Below, one piece after another: positions 23,814-33,956 of a stretch of DNA of 47,023 nucleotides. The stretch is taken from contig CAMPET010000127.1 in the NCBI GenBank assembly GCA_946803715.1, positions 156,260 through 203,282 on the forward strand, given 5' to 3'. The translations under genes were made by a program, and so were the position numbers. The notes below the pieces were generated by a model that was not told the DNA's origin, searched no databases, and worked only from the letters and a program-made list of their open reading frames with translations. This DNA comes from Beroe ovata. Lineage: Eukaryota > Ctenophora > Nuda > Beroida > Beroidae. How positions within the stretch are numbered: position 1 is the first letter of the stretch; the number at the start of each line of letters is the position of its first letter.

Positions 23814-23934
23814 TGCGGTCATGCATGCCGGATATCACATTTATATTCAAACGTTCAAACACGACTTGAACTTGAAGGAATAACAGCACGGCTCAGAATT
23901 ATCGTTCAGACGTGCCATTGTGCCAGTACCATAA

Positions 23935-24142
23935 CCACACTGCGCCGTAACACTGCGCCGTAACAGTGTGCCGTAACAGTGTGCCGTAACAGTGTGCCGT
24001 AACATTGGCTGTCGATGATAGCCCCTGTCGAGAATTTCATTGGCGCTCGCCGCTTCGCGGCTCGCGTCAGCTGGGCCTAGCATCGCCAGGCAACCGTAAC
24101 AGTGCGCCGTAGCAGTGCGCCGTAGCAGTGCGCCGTAGCGGT
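23935..24142 (+). repeat. GTGYGCCGTAACA tandem array split by a MITE
   Basis: Units of 12-13 bp at 23938-24004 and 24094-24140, interrupted by the family B MITE at 24005-24093. Confidence 0.85.
24005..24093. mobile_element. Family B MITE, copy 2, 8-bp TSD CCGTAACA
   Basis: An 89-bp element with the same ends as 3201-3298 (TTGGCTGTCGATGATAGCCC ... CATCGCCAGGCAA). It is flanked by CCGTAACA at 23997-24004 and 24094-24101. An insertion without duplication would have continued with GTGCGCC, so the 8-bp duplication is real despite the tandem context. Confidence 0.88.
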
Positions 24143-24830
24143 ATGTAATGAGAGTTTTGATGAATTTCTACTTTATCATTTCTATTTATCATATGTAAAA
24201 TGGAATGAAGATTTGAGACGCATTTCGACTCGTGTCATAAACCATGTGACAACCCTAAACTATCACGAAAAGGAAAACGCAGGATGTGAAGAACCGGAGC
24301 TAAAATTCCAAACTATAGTAATAGAGTAACAATAATAATAACAATTCCAGATGTGTGTATACAGAGAACCGATATCAATAGTTGAAATAACGATGGAAAT
24401 AACGGGAAAGTGGTAACATAACAAGGAAAACGCGGATACATTTCAACATTTACAATGCCCCAAACCTTCTTTATATTAAAAAAGCTCTCGCAGACTGCTA
24501 CTTCCATTGTAAACCACGTGTTATATTATATCAACATTAAACTAAACATGCAATAGTAAAAAGTGCTGTTTAAGTAGAATATTATGTACAATTGCAATTA
24601 AATATCACATAATTTATATCTACAGAAAGTTCCGCGAATTCATGAATTTCGCTGCTGCTGAGTCTGTAAAAATCGCTGCAAAATGCGTACAAGTCTGCGA
24701 TTCCTATGAGTAATGAAACACATTCCCCCATTTCCCACAAGAATTCCATCACGAGCACCACGTCACCCACGTCCCTCTACCTCATTATATTTGCACGTGA
24801 CACTACACGTGACACTACACCGTACATTGG
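24143..24830. other. 3' flank of the MAPKAPK5 gene
   Basis: AT-rich and without a recognised gene. CACGTGACACTACACGTGAC occurs near 24794. Confidence 0.4.
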
Positions 24831-27800
24831 TCAGAGTTGTCCACTTTTCCGCTTGTTCCGTTTCATATTCGTGATGATGACGCTCACCGCCTTCGCAAAA
24901 CGGAGATGGTTCAGCCCGGAGCTAAATCCGTTGTTACTCCAGCTCTCGCGTTCCACTACCCGGGGAAATGTCGAGCCTTCCGGCTGCTCTCTCAGCGCGT
25001 TTTGCACCTGAAACAAAAAGAGCACAGGGTTAGCAGGGCTATAACTAATATCAAGCTCCGTAACATCAAGTCTCAGGGACGAATCCTGCTTACCATGACA
25101 CAAAGTTCCTCCTCGTAGTTTGGTTTCTGTGGCATGAGGAGGTGGCCGACTATGTCCCGGAGTAGTTTGAGGAAACTGTCGTCCTTTTCTGCGCAGCTGG
25201 CGGACGTCTGTGAACTCCCACGCTTGTGGTAATCCCACGACTTTTTCTTCCCCGGACAACTTATGCGACGTTTCTCCACAAACGAGGACAAGATAGAGCC
25301 GAGTTCGGCATTCCGTTCGGGAACTCTGAGATCGTGAAGTGTGGCCGCGTGACCGGCTTTGAACCTGCCTAGTTTGTCCTGAAAAAGAGCGGAGGTCGAA
25401 GAAGAGGTCGCATAGGTTCTAGAGTGAAATCGATATTGATTATGTATCACCTACCGGGTTCCTGATAATGCCGCTGTCGTGGAGGTCAATATTATCATTG
25501 GGTTCCACATCATTCAACCAGGCAGAATTCAGCAATTCACTAACTGTCATCCTTCTGTCAGCGTCAACATTCAACAATCTGAGCGTCACCATTGCGTTAA
25601 ATAAACCAGTTATCAAAGTGAAACCATTCAACTGAATTCCTCTCACTGATCTCATTACAGGTACCTGACAACGATTGTCTTGGCCTCGTTAGACACTCTG
25701 GCCCATTCCCGAGCAGGAAAATCATATTCTCCCCTCAATATCTTCTGTTCCATGGACCGCGATATGACTTTGTTGGGAACGTCTGAGTAGAAGGGCGGAT
25801 ATCCACACAGCATGATATACAGGATGACTCCCAAACTCCACATATCACAACTCTGCGGATAGTAAGAGCTATTTTCCGGACAGCTTTGCCAGAATGTTAT
25901 AAATATTCCCCAGATTCGACAAGCATTATCCACTATCCAGTTGCATTTTTCAAGGATTATCCGAGCCCTGCCCTGCAGAGCTCTGCTCTGCAGATTGATG
26001 CAACTGGCTGGAAGAGGGCGATGCAGACTCGTGCACAGTACTTATCGAATTAAGGTTATTTATAGCAATTTAGCACAATGTGGACGTATGCGAAATCACG
26101 TGTTGTCAAGCATAGTGTGGGCCTGCGCGCGCGCATGCGCGGCGCGCTACGTCCAGCTTGTTCACAAATTTTACGATATTCCATTGCTCACAATACTTGA
26201 GAAGACCTCATTGGCTTATTAACTATGTTGTAAAAATAAAGTGTCACCTGACACTACATGCCATTTCAACTTCCATAATCTGATAGAAATCGAAACTTTC
26301 GTTATTGTATCGTAATTGAATATGCATAATTATACCTGCATATTCCTCGAATCAAAACGCAGTTCAACTTAGCATGCATAATTCGAGAATTACCTTATCA
26401 TATGTGTAAGTGTATCCTTCAGGAGCTGTACCGGCTTTCAACGCTTTCTGAAACTTGGATGCTTCCAAAATCTGGGGAAAGTTCAAATTAACACACACAT
26501 TGCGAAACACAGTCCGACCCCCCTCCCCCGATATGGTCAAAGCAGTTACAACATCACAATGTACAGTGTACAGCTGATATAATACTGTACATCAACACTC
26601 ATTACTAATGTGTCATAGTAATATTGGGTTGTGACTTGTGTGAGATCAATATAGAATGTGCATCTGACCTAAGCTTCGCTATTTGGTTTTCATGGCATAA
26701 TTCTTTCATCATTCATCACATAAACGAGAATATCTCTGAACAAATGTTAAGTACCTGTGGTGAGACGTAGTAGGGTGTGAAATGGGGCGTGGTCAAATTA
26801 CCGTGGTCGACCTTTGCAAACCCAAAATCGGTTAGCTTAACGATCATCTCGGGGGAATTTTCCTCTTTCAGTAGGAGGTTTTCTGGCTTAACATCTCGGT
26901 GGGCAATGTTGTGGGTGTGACAACTTTGTAGAGCTTGAGCTATCTGGAGGAATACACATTCAGAAGGTAAAGGACAGGAACCCTGATTAAAACTGATATG
27001 GGACGGGTTGATCGATGTTAGAATCGTTCATGTGCTGATACATATCAATATGTAATGGAAACTATCAACACATCATGTACAATGTATTCATGTACAATGA
27101 TATTGCATTAAACACTATTGTTCAATGTAAATGACTGTGGAACATTCTCGAATGTAACGTGAAAGATTTTCTGGCATGCTATATATATTGGACAGGTTCT
27201 TTGATACGTGGGATTCCATCTGAAACTCACTGCAGAAATTGCAAAGTATACTGTCACATCACACAAGCTTGTGAACTCTTCAAAATTAAAGTTATAATTT
27301 CGTTGGACAGAAGATTCTTATATGGAGTTGATAAACAAAAATAAAGTTAAAATGCATGATTTGGGTGGCGAAGGTGGGGGAATTAATTACAAGTTTAACA
27401 GATACTAAGAATAATGTAACTAAATTTTTGTCCATTTTCATTTACCTATTGTTGTACGTGACTATATTCTTGCAGTTCTGGTGCAGCAAAAGCAGTTAGG
27501 TACATGACACCAAATTTCAAAGTGGTGCAAGAAATAAAGTCCAATTTAACAGATAAGGTGTTCTTATCGAAATTACTTCAGCAATTTTTACAGAAATATT
27601 CCGTATATTATTCCGGTTATTTGAAGGTATTATGCAAGTACGTTTTATAAGACAAAATAAACTTTTACATGTTTTGTATGGGATGTTATCACCTTCGAAT
27701 AACTTGGCTCAACTCCAGCAATAGAGGTATGAATTTCCGTGTAATTCTCGGAGCTTATATAGTTGTTGGGCATTGTATTCAGGGTTAAATAATAACGGCA

Positions 27801-29012
27801 GCAGGTAACTAAACTCTTAAGTTCCACAGTATGTATATGTTTATGTGTGTATGGGTCTGTGTGTGATATGTGGGCTATAAATAGAATGTACTCCATATAT
27901 TGTAGTTATGTGATAATGTGCAGCGTAACAGTGGAACACGGTGCTTTCATGCAAAGAAGCCTACAGGAACATAACATTCAGGTATAGTAATGGGCGATTG
28001 TTGTCTTATATTTGGTCCAACAGAAAGAAGCAGAAGGCAATGCACTAATTTGAACATTTTCATGATAAGTGATCAAAGCTGAGTTAAACTCATGAATCGA
28101 ATATCGTTGAGTGGGAGTATTGGGAGATTGTTATTATGGGTTGTTAATATATGAATATTCAGAGCCCTGTTCCCAACTTGAACTGGACTCCTTTTCTCAA
28201 TAATACCTGCTTGGTAACAATGCAAGCTTCCCTTTCTGTGAATCTCTTCTTTCTTGATATCATATCAAACAATTCCCCTCCTCTCATTATCTCTAGAACC
28301 ACCAACAACATGTCTCTATGGAATTAGATTGCTTCAGTTTCGTTTCACTGTTTTAAACTCTACAATCCACACCAATTTATTCCTTCGGATTTGGTACAAA
28401 CTATTGCCATGTTTCAAATATGAATTACTCACTTTGGTTCACTGGTGTTAGGTAGTTGAATCTGGTTTTTGAATACATCTAAAATCTTGACAACATTCCC
28501 CGAATAGCTGACCCTTTGTTGCAGAGATACCTGATTTTATAACGATAATCAGACTTTCAAATCAAGGTGGCCGATTAACTTTCACAGCTTTTCCATGGGA
28601 TAAAATAACCAAGTAAGCAACAATCAATAGTGAACACCTAATACCATGAGTTAATGTATGGTGCTGGTTAGGATAGTACATATGAGCAACATTAAATGGA
28701 ATGCTCTCCTAACTTACTTCAGATCTTGAAGATTCTGTATCAGGAAGACATTTCAGGGCACAAACCTCCCCAGTTTCTCTCTTCACACATTGTCTGAAAG
28801 TATCTCAATAATCAATGAAATCGGGTTCTAGTTTTCTGGGAATACAGAAAATTTTGATCTTATCCTCAGGAAAAAGAAAGCATGGTAGTGTACCTCACAA
28901 ATCCACTCAGTCCCTCTCCTAGCTTGAGGTCCCATGATATAGTATAACTTTCTGATATGTCATGTGTATTGAACCTCAATTCATCTTCCCCAAATGGGAG
29001 GCTGCCTTCCAT
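24831..29012 (-). CDS. MAPKAPK5: MAPKAPK5 (MK5/PRAK) protein kinase
   Basis: Ten minus-strand exons with consistent phases: 29012-28894, 28793-28718, 28530-28433, 28315-28207, 26943-26755, 26471-26394, 25852-25665, 25578-25455, 25378-25094 and 25007-24831. They give 480 residues (human MK5 is about 471-473). The serine/threonine kinase domain is intact: Gly loop 'GEGLSGFV', Lys54 in 'CALKCL', 'HRDVKPEN' (Asp151), 'DFGFA' (Asp173) and 'CDMWSLGVILYIMLCGYPPF'. The activation loop 'GNLTTPHFTPYYVSPQ' keeps the Thr (Thr186) phosphorylated by p38/ERK3-type kinases in the family. The C-terminal extension ('FKAGHAATLHDLRV', 'LKLLRDIVGHLLMPQ', 'NGFSSGLNHLRFAKAVSVII') aligns with the MK5-specific tail, separating it from MK2/MK3. 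Basic 'EKRRISCPGKKK' may be a nuclear signal. A 'tatggtttttag' acceptor lies 14 nt before the ATG. Confidence 0.96.
26944..28206 (-). other. Long intron 4 of MAPKAPK5
   Basis: AT-rich. No transposon, RNA gene or coding similarity recognised. Confidence 0.4.
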
Positions 29013-29400
29013 CAGCCCTGATCCTTCTAAAAACCATAGACTAGAACAACTGATAATGGAATGATAAAGGGAAAATGAGACAGGTCAAATAGGCTGACAA
29101 AAAGTGTCTATTGGTGAGTGAACAATAGTGACTTGTGCGTTCCTGAATTTGAGCCCTCGGGTATTAATTAAATCTATCCTTGTTGGAAAGGTAATTACCA
29201 CCTTCACTTTTGCTAATAACTTGATGTGAAACATACCAGAAATTGCTAGGATTCAATGTTGCAGAAGACANACCAACTTATTGTTTCTATTGGTACCCAC
29301 CACGAGGATTGATTGATATAAGAAATAGAAGAGACACAAAAGTAGGGAGTTATTATATCCTATGCGAAGGCAATTTTGATTTCACACGGCTGAATTAAGG
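29013..29400. other. Upstream region of MAPKAPK5
   Basis: Presumed promoter/5' region. Single N at 29271. No clear TATA element or repeat recognised. Confidence 0.35.
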
Positions 29401-29409
29401 GATAGAATC

Positions 29410-29502
29410 TTGTAGGATTTTACCCTACCGTCGGTGCGCGCGATTTTTATCCCTTGCCAGGGAAAAAATCCCACCAGCAAGGGTAGGGTGAAATTCTACA
29501 AA
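29410..29502. mobile_element. Family A MITE, copy 2, TSD ATAGAATC
   Basis: Starts TTGTAGGATTTTACCCTACC and ends AGGGTAGGGTGAAATTCTACAA(A). Flanked by ATAGAATC at 29402-29409 and 29503-29510. The middle has GGTGCGCGCGATTTTTATCC. Confidence 0.88.
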
Positions 29503-29669
29503 ATAGAATCTCAATTGAAATCCCATGCTCGCTCATACTCTTATAATTCATTATTGAGTATTTTGTGTCGCGTCGCGCGCGCGGCACAAATTTATTCTCA
29601 GTAGTCGCTCAACTTCGAAGTGCGAGCGGTTGAGCGGTCTTGTCATCGAAAGTCGAAATACAGTTTCAT

Positions 29670-29748
29670 TTGTCAGATGTTACCTGACGCTGACCTGTAC
29701 TGTTTCTCGCGCGCGCGCGAGAAACATAGGTCACACAAAATCTGACAA
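29670..29748. mobile_element. Family D hairpin MITE, TSD AGTTTYAT
   Basis: Ends TTGTCAGAT/ATCTGACAA. The centre is a perfect 26-bp palindrome TGTTTCTCGCGCG|CGCGCGAGAAACA. Flanks are AGTTTCAT (29662-29669) and AGTTTTAT (29749-29756), one mismatch. Confidence 0.75.
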
Positions 29749-29828
29749 AGTTTTATTACATTTTGTTTATGTTAAATCGAAGGCCAAAACTGTTTCGGTC
29801 GCGGTACTGCGGTAGTGCGGTACTAGGC

Positions 29829-29920
29829 TTGTAGGATTTCACCCTACCCTTGCTGGCGGGATTTTATCCCTGCGGCGGATTGAAAATCGCGCGCACCGAC
29901 GGTAGGGTAAAATCCTACAA
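29829..29920. mobile_element. Family A MITE, copy 3, TSD TACTAGGC
   Basis: A 92-bp element TTGTAGGATTTCACCCTACC ... GGTAGGGTAAAATCCTACAA with perfect TACTAGGC duplications at 29821-29828 and 29921-29928. It is the cleanest copy in the window and is in reverse orientation to copy 2. Confidence 0.93.
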
Positions 29921-30050
29921 TACTAGGCCTACTTAAAGGTTTGTCGGATGATGGACATGGACACACCGACAAACGTCAAACTTAAGCTTATTGCCTGTTT
30001 GAGAATAAGTTCGCGCCGCGCGCGAAGCGAAATTCTCAATAAGGTTTATT

Positions 30051-30125
30051 TTGCCGGATATTGTTTGTCCACTGTTTCTTGCGCGCGTCGCGCGCAAGAA
30101 AGAGTGGACAGATAACATCCGGCAA
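30051..30125. mobile_element. Family C hairpin MITE, TSD GGTTTATT
   Basis: A 75-bp near-perfect hairpin: TTGCCGGATATTGTTTGTCC ... GGACAGATAACATCCGGCAA around a GCGCGCGTCGCGCGC core. Perfect GGTTTATT duplications at 30043-30050 and 30126-30133. A further half-copy ends at about 30213 (GTGGACAGATAACATCCGG). Confidence 0.9.
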
Positions 30126-30223
30126 GGTTTATTATCGATTGACAAAGTGTTTTGGCCTTCGATGAAGGCGCGCGCGGCGCGCGCAAGAATCAGTGGACAG
30201 ATAACATCCGGTAAGACATGTGC

Positions 30224-30403
30224 TTGTAGAATTTCCCCCACCCTTGCTGTTTTAGGATCTAACCCTACCGCGTCGGTGCGCGCAATTTTCATTCCGTTCT
30301 TGCCAGGAATAAAATCCCGCCAGCAAGGGTAGGGTGAAATCCTACAACCCTTGTTGGCGGAATGACAACTGTGCGGCGCCGACAGTAGGGTAAAATCTTA
30401 CAA
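30224..30403. mobile_element. Family A MITE, copy 4 (outer), TSD GACATGTGC
   Basis: An outer element TTGTAGAATTTCCCCCACCC ... CAGTAGGGTAAAATCTTACAA, flanked by GACATGTGC at 30215-30223 and 30404-30412. It is interrupted by a second family A copy. Confidence 0.82.
30250..30347. mobile_element. Family A MITE, copy 5, nested in copy 4
   Basis: An inner element TTTTAGGATCTAACCCTACC ... AGGGTGAAATCCTACAA, flanked by CCCTTGCTG (30241-30249) and CCCTTGTTG (30348-30356). It inserted inside another member of the same family. Confidence 0.78.
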
Positions 30404-30444
30404 GACATGTGCATAAACCTAAAATACTACTTTGTGTATTCTTA

Positions 30445-30613
30445 CCAATAAATATGCTGCAAGGGATGAGACTGTAGTCCTTTTCAGCAGTTCCAAAGCA
30501 TGGATCATGATACTATTTCTGTTTTGGAAGGGTCTCAGTTGATAATCATATGCCACTCCAGGCTCCAGCTTTGGATATCCAAGCAGGCATTGTGAAGAGC
30601 TGAAGAACGGCAA
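30445..30613 (-). other. Unrecognised open frame ending at a consensus donor
   Basis: Minus-strand frame 'MPFFSSSQCLLGYPKLEPGV...ELLKRTTVSSLAAYLL' followed by GTAAGAAT. It might be an isolated first exon of an unseen gene, or part of the neighbouring LINE relic. No family recognised and no partner exon found. Confidence 0.2.
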
Positions 30614-31651
30614 GGCACTGCTTAGAAGTCTTGCAAGCTATCTTAAAAGTCCTATCATAATCAAACTTGTACAATGAGGCTTTGGTCCTAATTGCAGAGT
30701 GTGAAGCAAAGTCATGAACATTGAACAAAGAATTTAAACAGTATTGGTAACAGAGCAGAACCCTGTGGCAGGCCATATTCTTCACATGCCCTTACGATAC
30801 CAGTGTAGTTGTTAAAGACCAACAAGAATTCCTTGATCAGATACCACATATTGCCTGTTACCCCAGCTGTGTGTAATTTCGTCAGTAAGCCTGTCAAATG
30901 CCTTTTGAAAATCCACAAAGAGGTTCATGACTGTATGTTTCTTCGAGAAACTGCTCTTGATGTCTGTGTCCAGATGGTTGAGGTATCTCACAGTGTTGCG
31001 CTTTTTGCTGAAGCCTTCTTGAAATTGGTCATGAAGTCCTGTATTGTGAAAGTGGTTTTCAAGACGAGATGCAATTATTTGTTCAAAAACCTTACCAATA
31101 TACAAGGTTATTGATATTGGCCTGTATGAGCCAGGGTCATGATAATCCTTTTGCCCTCTTTCTTCAAGAAGATGACATAAGCACTATTCCAAGGCCAAGA
31201 GCCAGGAGTTGTACAGGTCTACAAGTTTTTCAACTGCAAGCATACTGAGATAATTGAACATCTAAGGGTGAAATTTGTCAAAGCTTTTCCCTGATGATAT
31301 ATGTATCTGGCTATGAAGAGCTGAACCATAATGGCACTTTGAATATCCTATTGATCTGAGTTATTCATAGGGTTCTCTTCTAGGATTGAGGCATATATTC
31401 TGTTCACCTCATCATAAAAGACTTGGTCAAATTCATTGCCACAAGCCTCAAGGTGCCGGCAGGTGAAAAAGGTATCAAACAAACATTGGTCTATATCTTC
31501 TCCACTTTTGACATGCTTTTCTTTGCAAATATAACATTGAAGGCTCTCCAGAATTGTTTAGCATGGGCCACGTTCAGATTTTGAGGGTTTTTTAGAATAA
31601 ACTTCTGACACTCAGATTTCCTGATGCTGTCAAATGCTTTCCTTGCATCTT

Positions 31652-32434
31652 CTAATGCTTCTTTGTTGGCAGATGTACTCCTTTTGGAGTACTTTCATGA
31701 GTACTCATCTTTCCTGATAGGGGGAGGGGTAAGGCAAACTTTGGCAGAGAATTCCCCCTTTTTTGGGCTTTGCCAAAAAAAGTCTTTGCCAAAGTTTGGT
31801 GCAGATAGGTAGATGTCCACAGATAGGTGCACCTGAGAACAACTCGACTGATCCATCTGTACAGAGGTGAGAAAACCCCTCTTGACTTTTTGTTCATTAC
31901 TTTGCATATCTTGTTGCTGGTTTCATGACGCTCTCTGTAATGTGTGCATTTTCTTGCAGTGCTGCTGCAGTCTAAGGTTTCATGGGAATCCTCTGAACAT
32001 TTACCACAGGCTGGTTTTACTACTCTACATCTTCTGGCTATATGACCAAAACTTAGACATCTGTTGCACTTGATTACCTGGGGTACTGATTTGAATTCCT
32101 CTATCAGGTACCGCTGATTCCGCATGCTGATACTATCCTCCATAATTTCCTGTAGGTCCTTTCTGTTCTTAAAGAACATCTTAAGGGTCACAGTGAACCT
32201 CCCATTCTTTTTGAAAAACTCAATCTTGGTAACATTTGGATATTTTGATTTTAGGTCTCTTTCAATATTATCCTCATTTTGGTCTACATAAATGTGTTTA
32301 GCTATACCACTAGTGCCCAGTTCCATGGGCAATGCTACTCCCTGATTACCTTCAAATGATTCCTTCTTCCACTGAGATGTAGGTAGCTTTTTTGACATCC
32401 TCCTCACTATCAAGTTCAATTTTGAATGATCCAC
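31652..32434 (-). pseudogene. LINE ORF1, nucleic-acid-binding (zinc knuckle) part
   Basis: It contains 'VIKCNRCLSFGHIARRC' and 'CGKCSEDSHETLDC', gag-like CCHC knuckles, preceded by an RNA-binding-like region ('VTKIEFFKKNGRFTVTLKMF'). The normal sequence breaks off after 'KICKVMNKKS'. An inserted stretch (about 31700-31870) with inverted ACTTTGGCA/TGCCAAAGT follows, before linker sequence resumes. Confidence 0.75.
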
Positions 32435-32465
32435 CAGCAGTAACTCTGCAGTTCTGGATAACCAT

Positions 32466-33047
32466 TCAAGGAAATTCTTTATTAAAAGATGATCTTAAAG
32501 CTTTGCTGTCTGTAATTGACAGGTCCATTGGTTTTCTGAACAACACAGTTTTCTTATCCTTCACTTCAAGTTGCCCCTCCTTAACAGGTTTCTGCTGAGC
32601 AACAATCTGTTTAGAAAGCTTAAAGGTAACATCATTTCTCATTGGTTTCTCTTTGCTCACAACTGACCTGAGTTTTGACCTCCTCTGTTGTTTTCCTGCT
32701 TTTTTAACTTTTGTGTTCAAACTGTGCAGGTCAAATGATAGGATTCCAAAACTGTGCAGGTGTCTACTGATCGACCTCAAATTGCCATTCCTTTCCTTCT
32801 GACCTTTATTGCAAGTTGGACAGTATGTTTTTACATAGTTTGGGAAATCCTTCAATAGGCCAAATAGCTTTATATCAATGGGGTGTTCAGTACAACTGTT
32901 GTGGAAGAAATGTTCACAGCCACTGCAATGTAGACCAAAACCTGTTTGGTTGCGTTCATCAGTTACTCCAGCAGCACAAATTGCACATGGATATTGCAGT
33001 TTATTACCTGAGGATTCTGCAAAAATAACCCATAACCACACCATCAT
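32466..33047 (-). pseudogene. LINE ORF1, PHD-finger part
   Basis: It encodes a C4HC3 zinc finger: CAIC..., CSGCEHFFHNSC..., then YCPTC. A basic tail 'GKQQRRSKLRSVVSK' follows. A continuation upstream in another frame (33207-33004) shows a frameshift near 33010. PHD fingers are known in ORF1 of some CR1-group elements. Here the reading frame is broken at both ends. Confidence 0.75.
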
Positions 33048-33469
33048 CTGTTTCTAAGTCAATGAAATCCCCTTTAGAATTGAATTTCACCATTATACTC
33101 TCACTGTTATAACTTGATGATGGCACTACAGAAAAGGAGGTTGAGCTTATCGTCCTTACTGTAATTGTCTGGAGCACAGAGTTGAAACTTGGCGAGGACT
33201 TTGTCAAGCTACACGGAGTGCAGGGATTGCACTATTGCAGTGACCTTGGGACATTCTGTGCTGTAGCCATCATTCTATTTCAGTGTTCTGAATATAGAAT
33301 TTGAGAAAGGGAGGACAGTCCAAGACTGTAGGTACTTACACTTGCGCCCAGTGCATTCCCACCAATATTGCTGAGCAAGATGTGACAGAAAGACATACAG
33401 CTGTCTGCAAGTACTGTATTAGCTGTATAAGCAATACCATTGACCGCAACAAACTTCACAATTTTGGTT

Positions 33470-33532
33470 TCTCAAATTTTATTGTCATAAGTAGTGTTGA
33501 ATCAACACTACTTATGACAATAAAATTTGAGA
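33470..33532. repeat. Perfect 63-bp palindrome (31-bp arms)
   Basis: Arm 33470-33500 (TCTCAAATTTTATTGTCATA...) is the exact reverse complement of 33502-33532, with one base between. It is related to the MITE at 23055-23181 and to the array units at 12-16 kb. A further partial copy lies at about 33590-33605. Confidence 0.9.
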
Positions 33533-33956
33533 TAAGAATCTTTGAGATAAGAATCTTTCTTTTCTGAAATATATCTTTTCATGAAGTATGCATAAGTAGT
33601 GTTGTTAAGTTTAACTAAATAATTTGTTTCGATGATTGAACACTGTAGACAGTGATACAATGTCAATTGAATCAAACCCCTACAATTTTTCACCACAAAT
33701 CTACTGACAGTTTCAAGAAATTATCTCTTCTTCAGGATCTCCACAGAGTGAGGCCCTCGCTTCTCAATAATAAGTAATAATAATGAATGAAACTTTTATA
33801 TTATAGTGGCACATCAACTTATAGGACTGCACAGCTGGGCCACGGAAACAAAAATACCGAAACAAAGCCCAAGAAGTGTTGATAAGTTTAAAAACGTTTT
33901 TACTAATATTCCCTGGCAGGGAAAACATCCTCAATTTTGACTAAACTCATTTCAGG

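Larger units (their letters stand above)
30600..33260 (-). mobile_element. Decayed CR1-like LINE with PHD-finger ORF1
   Basis: Minus-strand element in several frames. From 5' to 3': ORF1 with a PHD finger (33047-32466), then zinc knuckles (about 32100-31900). Next come ORF2 linker fragments ('ALEDARKAFDSIRK', 'FDQVFYDEVNRIYASILEEN') at 31690-31360. The RT core follows (31105-30712: 'HDQFQEGFSKKRNTV', 'VDFQKAFDRL', 'GLPQGSALLPILF'), and near 30650 a degraded catalytic block where YADD should be. Frameshifts separate the parts, and no endonuclease was found. It is dead. Confidence 0.85.

Noticed and set aside
24831-25259. 142-codon minus frame starting MSGEEKVV
   Set aside because: Its first part is an out-of-frame reading of MAPKAPK5 exon 9 and an intron; only the last 58 codons are the true exon 10.
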